From NCBI GenBank assembly GCA_025738555.1, contig JAOVFP010000006.1:744001-808000 (forward strand): a stretch of DNA of 64,000 bases. Direction: 5' to 3'. The position numbers were made by a program, and so were the translations under genes. Source of the stretch: Cyathus striatus. Lineage: Eukaryota; Basidiomycota; Agaricomycetes; Agaricales; Nidulariaceae. Positions 57,100-64,000 of this stretch are shown here, one piece after another (the stretch's first letter is position 1; each line of letters begins with the position of its first letter). The notes under the pieces are model-generated. The model was not told the DNA's origin, did not search any database, and saw nothing but the letters and a program-made list of their open reading frames with translations.

Positions 57100-58691
57100 T
57101 TAACGAGAAGCACGGCCCCAGCGCGTTCCCGAGATTGTCTTCCACAACCTACGGATTGACCCCTGCTTCTTAGAAATTCCGTTTCCTTTCTCCTCTTGAT
57201 GCTTACTCTCATTAAGAGCAGCAGAAACTTTATCGCCGTCAGCAGCATGCTCACTGACAGTGATCCTAATGTCCATCGCATTCATGCGAACGTGCTCACT
57301 CGGTGGACCCTTGGCTCCCCCGTCGGAGCCGCGCTCCGATACCATATGAACATCATTAAATGATCGGGAGCCCTTGAGGCTGTGACGGAAGCTGGTCATG
57401 CGGGATAATGTGCCTTTGCGGATGCTCGAGATGGAGAATGTGCGGATGTGGTGTGGTTCTGCGAGCTGTGACACCTGCTCTTCGTCGTCCTCAACAATTG
57501 TTGTGATGTCTAAAGAAAGATTGCTTGTCGTGTTACTCCCGGGTATAATAGAAGGTGCACGGAGACTCTCGTCAGAGGACGATGCGCTGCTCGATCGCGT
57601 CAGACTTAACGCTGGAGTGGGCGGAGATGACATGCTTCCTGAGAGGTGGCTGCTGGAACTGCTGCGAGAAAGGGAGGGTGTCGGGCTAGATGCACTATTG
57701 CGGGAACGTGAACCAGTGACAGTCGCCACAGAACGAATGCTGGCGTTGGAACTGGTTTTAGATAACCTTTTATGCTCACGAGCAGAGACGGGAAGAACAA
57801 CGTTGGACGACGCGAGGCCCAGACGAGAGAATCTCGGTGTGGTGTTGTAGCTATTCGTAGTAAGCCACGAGCCACCTGAAGATTCGCGCGGGGAGGAAGC
57901 GTGGGGTAGCGAAGGTACGGGGACAGTGAGTGGCGAGCTGCTCCCGTTAGGGATTGGGTAACCGTGTGTAGACATGGGACGTGGTTGCGTAAATCTGTTC
58001 CTTTCTAGATCCGCGTGTGATGAGCGAGGTCGCCGTTGAGACTTAATGTGGGTAGAACGCTGCTGAAGTGCCCATTCTGGAACGGGCGGGCAGGCAACAG
58101 GTGGAACCTCAAGTGGAGAGCTCACTGACAGACATTTGCTGCGGCGCTTTTCTAAGCCAAGAAAGAACGAGTGGCGAGAAGGAGAATCTGGTAGAGCTGT
58201 AGCATCTATGACGGGTGATGTTGGTGCACGCGAAGGTCCTGCTTCAGACGTCTCGAAGCCTTGAGACGACTTGGGACGAGCATGGCGGACGGGAGGCGGG
58301 GGCGTAAGTAGCGCAAGATCTGGATGGGATGAAACTCGAGACAGCCTGTCGTCAAGACTGGTGGGAGGCTTAAGTGTAGAACCCTCGCTAGATAGAGCTG
58401 GTCCAGCAAGTGGCGAGGAGCGCAGCGGCTTGGATCCCACTGGGTGGTAGCTATGCCTACGGTTGAAAGGAGGTTGTTGTGAGGCAGAAAGAGGGGAAAG
58501 CTTGTTCTGGGCGATGTTGTACACTCTGGGAGACAAGTCACCTCCCGCATCTAGTGTTAGGTCAATAGTGGCGGCCTATAACATGGTGGGCGTGGTGTGA
58601 ACGACGCGTCTAGGTATAACAGAGCGTAGGGTAGACGTACCCGGTCATCGTCTTTCCATGTTACCCCACGAGCAGGCAATTCCGCAACCAT
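57100..58691 (-). CDS. Ser/Pro-rich protein of unknown function
   Basis: A short first exon MVAELPARGVTWKDDDR is joined by a 66-base intron (GTACGTC to TTATAG) to AATIDLTLDAGGDLSPRVYN and a long open exon of about 480 codons, stop at 57100. The chain is strongly Ser/Pro/Arg-rich and probably disordered: FNRRHSYHPVGSKPLRSSPL, SRHSFFLGLEKRRSKCLSVS, then many RSxS/RxxS sites (GSRSRNSASSPTPSLSRSSS) suited to kinases or 14-3-3 binding. A short C-terminal conserved-looking basic patch reads QGSIRRLWKTISGTRWGR. No membrane span or signal peptide. Coding bias is strong over the full length, so the gene is real, but I do not recognise a domain. Confidence 0.75.
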
Positions 58692-61483
58692 CTTTAGGCG
58701 AGAAGCAGAGAGAAGAAAGAGGGGAGATGCTAAGGGGAAAACTAACACATTTCAAGCGATGTTGGCCTTTATTGAAAAAGAAAGTGGGTGACAGATCGGA
58801 AAGAAGGAACGGCCTATCCGGAGAGGAAGGACAGTCCAGGAATGTGCACATGAGTCTAAGCCTCGAGTAAGCCTAGCACTGACAGCAGGTTCGCGCGGCG
58901 TTATTGGGCGGCTGTACCGATAACCCCCAAGCTAAGAATGTTTCAACAATTTCAATCCTGTCAGGGTTCGTCGCCAAATGATGACTCGCGGGCCATGATC
59001 CCAGCAAATCCCCCGCAGTCCCCCCATCCACCTGTACGCAACAGTGAGGTAGTTGGTGGACCATAGTAATAATAATATTTAGCTTAGCCTTTGGTGAACA
59101 TTTATGCAGCTTCTAGAGTGGGAGATGCTGGTCGTAAGTAAATCCTACGAGATGATGAGCGAACAAAACGGCAACTACCTTGTCTATCGGATTAGGGTTT
59201 GATCGATATACTGTTTAAATGCTGAATAAGCAATTTGAACGTGGCCACTATATTTAACTTGCCAACCAGTTTGAAGATAACGACGCGTTTAACCAACGTT
59301 TAAACATCGGTGCACTTCATTTTCCGTATCAAGAACACCCATTAGGTGACCCAGTAGCTCGAATATAACTTTAACTTAGATCGCACCACAAGAAAGACAA
59401 TGCCCCAATGAAGTATCAGTCAAGTTTCGCCGTCGATGCTTCGAAACTATTATTCACCCTCGCTTAAAACCTCTCCGGCGCGGCATAATTTTTCATATAA
59501 AGCCCACTGCCGAAACGCCCAGTCGAAATTTGTCATAAAGTTGGAGCCAATAATTTGCAACCATTTATAACTTCTTTATATGACGCTATGTGTTGGTCAA
59601 CATGAGGGAATGGACGCACCACGCAGAAGACACGTCAAGGACACGCAAAAACATACTGGGGTACGGAGGCTCCCAAGAGATCGCGGCACGATGAGTAAGG
59701 CGACGATACGAATTGTTCGGAACGCTCACATAAGTAAGACAAGGCACCGCCGGAATGCAACAAATAAGGTAGTTTCCATATGGCGTTGACAACTTGACAT
59801 CAGGGCACCTCATGCGCGTCTGGATGTCCGGGACAGTCTTCGCATATCCAGAAACGACAAAACAGAACAAGTAGTTAGAAACGCTCCTACCGTTTCGAAT
59901 AATCGTTCGTGATCATGTTGAATGATTATTTCAACTCTGGATGAAGTTTGTATCAATGTGAGTAGAGCACAAGCCACAATTATAGCAAGATCTCAGCATA
60001 TAGGAGTGTAGATCATAGATAAGATTCACCAGAATAACTCCAGATCCTAGTTTCTGCCACATACGGAAAACATGTTGTGATGGGGGCTGAATATTATTAT
60101 TAATATCGGGACTGCTGTCGCCTCAACAGCAACCAAGCATTCATGCATGAAAACATGTTACATTTCCGTAGTTTGTCTAGAGTCACTCTGCAATGACATT
60201 TCCTTTAGCGGCCGCAGTTAATTCAGAAGGTTGGTCAGTCTCAGGTGACTGCGTGCGGAAGCCACCATGCTAGAAGGATGAAGGATTGATAGGGGGATGA
60301 TGTGTTCATTTTATTTGCAATATTTACGATGACCACCAGACATGGAAAGACAATAATGCAAGCACTCAAATAAAACTCCACAATCAATTTCTTGTCAGAA
60401 AACTGACCATCAACGTGTCCAGCATATTGAGGGGTATCTAGACAACAATTCCGGAGTCTTTATTTATAATGCATTCATATGAAGTTATGAACATGTAGGA
60501 ATCAGAAACCTTCCTTTACGAATTCAAAATATGAACCCGATGGGAAGCAATATAGACAAGCTGACAGGTCACCGTCGGTCACATGAATTTCGGCGTTGTA
60601 AACGTTAACGCTCAACAAATAGATACCAGGGGGTTTGAGGAACGGATGTTGCGATGGCTGGACAACAACAAGGGATGCTTGACGGTTGCATGAGGTAGCT
60701 TGACAGTAGTAATGTGGGGAATGTGGGGAACGAATGGAATGACGAACAACTTACGGGCAGAGGACTGCCTGGGAGGCTGGGACTGCAGGGGATGGGATGC
60801 CGTGAGTTCATGTTCCTGGAGAGAGGCGCTCGTTGGTGCCAAAGGACAACGGCAACGACGGGCAGGTTAGGCCGCCTGCGATTCTGGATTGCGTCGAGGT
60901 ATGTTCTTCACGAGGCCGACTTGCTTTCCTTCGTCTACACATGATGAACCAAGGATATATTTATTTGCCGAAAACATATGCGAAGACGATTAAGATCTGT
61001 TAAGATGCAGGAGTAGATTTTCATCATGTAGATCATGCATGATGTCAACATTTGCACAGAAGCTGCAGACAAACTGGACCTACGCAAGCAACGTTAAAGA
61101 CGGCATGCACGATATGCATACAGCTTTGAAAAGGTCGATGATGATGACGAACAGATCGTAGTAGCGAAGAGACAAGAAGGATGTCCTAGTAAGTTTACTA
61201 TACCATTAGCTTATCGTCTGCAAATAGCCCCTTTAAACTAAGCTAAGTTACCATTCTTAGTCCGCTAGAGCGGGCGACAAGTGTATCAGAGTATCAGTGA
61301 GTACCCTGCTTTGAGAGCACCGTTTAATGTTAGGTCCAAGGTTACGGTAGTAGTAAGTATGCGTGTTAAAGAGCCTTCTTCAGCTAGGGGATAGAGTAAA
61401 TAGATGGTGCGTGGCTTATTGGGAGCGGGACGCTACGGCAGTAGCTGATAAGCCGGGAAGGCGCAGTTAAAGGTAACCATAAA
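58692..61483. other. Long intergenic region
   Basis: Upstream of the Ser-rich gene, CT-rich on the minus strand to about 58860. A Ser/Pro/His-rich minus frame near 60612-60842 lacks support from splicing or similarity. I see nothing else between 58900 and 61480. Confidence 0.35.
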
Positions 61484-61756
61484 TCACGCCTCCTTACAGA
61501 AAATCCGATTCCAATCCTTCAGCGTTACCTCTGTGTCAATTTCTCCGAGATGGCTGTAATGTTCGTAATCCTCGATGTATTTAATATAGGCCGATCCAAC
61601 TTGACCGTAATCATCTGGAGATACCGAGTGCGTAGATCAATGGAAACAGGAGGTAGGTGCTTACGTCGAAGAGAGTCAACTGCGACAAAGTGCGAAGACA
61701 AGAAGCGTGTGGTACAAGATATTCGCATGTACATTCAACGATGAATCAGCGGAATG
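61484..61756 (-). CDS. Possible terminal exons of an unidentified gene
   Basis: A protein-like exon reads HDYGQVGSAYIKYIEDYEHY then SHLGEIDTEVTLKDWNRIFC, stop at 61484. The codon split at its start is completed by the upstream sequence FVAVDSLR through an intron GTAAGCACC to TATCTCCAG, in phase. Further upstream a plausible intron GTACATGCG to TTGTCGCAG leads into one of three competing frames (61750-61975). I cannot extend the gene confidently, and the family is unknown. Confidence 0.3.
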
Positions 61757-61975
61757 TTCAGGACAGGTGAGGACAGGACAACATGAGGCATCGCATATAC
61801 GGAAGTTCCGTTGGAAAAGAGCACGTTGAATATTTGTGATCGATAACTGCGAAGCTGGCTTTCGACAACCCTGTGTCATGTAAGCAGGTAGAGGTTTCAG
61901 CGGAGAACCTGTCACTCTGACTCCCATAACGTTCTCCTGGCATTGGCGCCGCACCCTCTGAAAATGACGCTTCAT

Positions 61976-63440
61976 AGGTAGTGAATTCTAGAAAGACATT
62001 TTTTAGGGGTTCAAAAACAATGAAACAGGCGAGGAAGACCTCGGAAGAACAGGTAAAAGACCAGAACCAGTGTCATTCGGCTAAAGAGAGTTGCGAAACA
62101 TACAGCATTGAGTCATTGACCCACCATCTGACAGCCTAAAAATGTTGAACCTATTGAGTATTTGAACGCGTAGAGTTGAATGACGACTAGAAGCCAATCG
62201 ACTGAGGATGTGCGTATGGTATGAAAAGATCGAGCAGAGCCTACAGGGAGCACTCTCGGCGTAAGCCATAACGCGGTACGCGTTACGGGTAGAAGACCAA
62301 TGATTGCTGTGTCGCTCCCTATTGGATTTGCGTGCTAGTTCGTTGGCAGCGTGTATCACCGGTTGCCAGCATTCGTTGGCAGTCTGTGCATCAGGATGAA
62401 AGAATCTATGTTGAAAAGCGCGAAGCCCCACGACAAAAAAAATATGTTTTTTCATCTGGAGGCACCAGCCTAACTTACTGATTGAGCATTGTCCGTAAAG
62501 CTAGCTTCAAGTTTAACGAGACAAAAAACAGCGATGAACCTGACAATTTGATATGTCAAATTTGTGTGTGCTTATTTACTGGCTGCATAGAAGTATAACA
62601 TTTAACAGCGTTGAAACGTTCAACGGCCTGGGCGCGCTCAAACTCGGAGTCAATTAATACCTGCTCAGACCAAGCTCGGGCTTGGACCCAACTTTCCAGC
62701 TTAAGTATTCAATCACTCATTGTCCTACTTTTTCAAGTATAATATCCGCGCTTTTATTACTCAAGCTCCTTTCACTTTCCAAGATTATTGGTTGGCTGCC
62801 CAATACTTAATCTGATGTGATGATTCGATGGGCGTACCGGAACTTGCATGGAACACGCTTACATATCTGAAATTCCATCGTCATACTCAAGTCATAATAT
62901 GGCCGCTTACAGAAGTTTCTCCTCGATTCAGATCCTTCTATGCTGAAGATCTTTGCTGAGGATCTTCGCCTATCTGGTTGTACCTTCGTTACCGTCTACT
63001 ACTTGAAATTGGCTCTTCTATGCTCTACAAGGAAATCTAATGCTTATACATAATTACGTTTACCTCTCGTACTATGCGAGTGGCTACGACACTGCACAGC
63101 GCAAGGCCTCTCATTTATTGAAAGGCCATATTGAACATATTTATTGTGATTGGTACACTAAACTTGATGCGCTGAAGGCTTAAACTCATCTTTGATAACG
63201 AATAGGCCAACCCTGTATATATAGATTGTCCATCAAGTGAGGCTTTAGCGAAGAAATGGAAAATCTTCACATCACTTTATTCCCAGTTACGACTCACGAC
63301 TCAGGTCTCGGACGCCGCGCTCAAGGCTGGAGCGGGTTGTGAAGCTCTCTTCTGTATTTCTCCCACAACGGACCTATCCAACTGTCTCTCGTTATTAGTC
63401 ACTTTGGCGCCCAACGCTCTTTATTTCCTTCTCTTTATCT
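61976..63440. other. Intergenic, no supported gene
   Basis: A 124-codon minus frame at 62081-62455 has no supporting features. The segment 62600-63440 appears to be the upstream region of the last gene; no element is recognised. Confidence 0.35.
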
Positions 63441-64000
63441 ATGGCTGTCAGAGTCGATGATAGAGACAGCTCTATCTCGTTTAGAAAGGGTGTCTGGACC
63501 AAACATGGCTCGAGTAATGAGTACCAGAGCACAACGGCTTTGACTCGCATGCAAAATACATATGTAGAATTTAAGTTCAATGGTACGTTATCGAGTTTTT
63601 CAGATTATTTAAGCTGACTTTCTTCTAGGGACATCCGTCGCTGTCTATGGAACTATATCAGACTCTGGAGTTTCGATAACACCTGCCGTTTCAACTTATC
63701 AAATTGACAGTGGGGCGATTTCCACATATTCTACACCAATCGAGAGTACAGTACAGTACCAGCAGCAATTCTTTAAGGCTTCTGGATTAAAGCTTGCAGA
63801 ACACAAGCTTCTGGTGACGATTACAAGTGAAAATACGTGGTTCTGGCTCGATTATATCGAATACTTGCCCAGCACTGTTTCTCCCATCATCAGTGGCGCT
63901 TCCAGTTCGTCATCTGCGTCTTTTTTGGCTTCTATACACTCCACATCGTCTGCTTCCCACCTCTCATCAAATATATACATTGACGCCTCGACTACAGTAT
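63441..64000 (+). CDS. Start of a probable secreted/membrane protein with a carbohydrate-binding-like fold (runs off the window)
   Basis: ATG at 63441 gives MAVRVDDRDSSISFRKGVWT and TRMQNTYVEFKFN. An intron (GTACGTTATC to TTTCTTCTAG, about 46 bases) splits a Gly codon and leads to GTSVAVYGTISDSGVSITPA, YQIDSGAISTYSTP, AEHKLLVTITSENTWFWLDY then IEYLP and a Ser-rich stretch. This layout (VDDRDxxI start, beta-rich domain ending WxLDYIxY, then Ser/Thr-rich linker) is common in agaricomycete single-pass membrane proteins. The membrane span would lie beyond 64000. No signal peptide is visible at this start, so an earlier start or exon cannot be excluded. Partial gene. Confidence 0.65.

Noticed and set aside
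57398..57850. 150-codon plus-strand frame inside the Ser-rich gene
   Set aside because: Antisense of a long exon with strong coding bias on the minus strand; no independent support.
62081..62455. 124-codon minus-strand frame
   Set aside because: Alternative frames over the same bases are equally open and none shows conserved features.

Overview
The window looks like a chromosomal segment of a filamentous basidiomycete, most likely an agaricomycete. Almost every gene is cut by introns of about 45-65 bases with GT..AG ends. The families also fit: a velvet factor, a DUF6533-type membrane protein, an F-box-like protein, NST1 with its basidiomycete-type N-terminal block, a NEO1 P4-ATPase and a LEU5-like carrier. 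Coding density is low. Long AT-rich stretches hold decayed repeats and gene relics.

Layout. 0.7-1.4 kb: velvet-domain gene (-) whose C-terminal half I cannot find. 3.0-4.1 kb: degenerate repeat array. 8.8-11.0 kb: 12-TM MFS transporter (-). 12.6-14.8 kb: secreted TIM-barrel glycosidase-like protein (+). 15.5-18.2 kb: a decayed and a nearly complete copy of an acidic protein gene (+). 18.5-19.9 kb: frame-disrupted F-box/LRR-like gene (+). 20.0-21.0 kb: GNAT acetyltransferase (-). 21.4-25.6 kb: NEO1 flippase (-). 26.8-44.6 kb: an accessory region with seven copies or relics of one small protein family, interspersed with a truncated DUF6533 gene, a spaced repeat array, a LEU5-like carrier with an in-frame stop and an M28-type peptidase. 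45.5-49.4 kb: NST1 (-). 49.5-55.3 kb: three related but mosaic genes (-). 55.7-56.6 kb: a T-rich block, possibly a SINE, abutting an intron-containing tRNA-Arg(TCT). 57.1-58.7 kb: Ser-rich cytoplasmic protein (-). 58.7-63.4 kb: mostly empty. 63.4 kb to the end: start of a secreted or membrane-type gene running off the window.

The most interesting element is the small-protein family at 26.8-44.6 kb. The products are about 95-160 residues and carry two (once three) copies of KDYxAAFGxLxSSYGFxGGVP. The copies share a promoter layout (TGAGTCA bZIP-type sites, GGGTATATAACC, then an ATTTCGATGTTGG-like block near the expected transcription start) and an intron in the 3' UTR. This points to repeated duplication of a whole transcription unit, with both intact and decaying members. 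I know of no function for the motif.

Caution: single-base frame breaks appear in otherwise well-conserved genes (NEO1, NST1). Some apparent pseudogenization may therefore be sequence error. Exon boundaries were inferred by eye from splice signals, phase and family resemblance.
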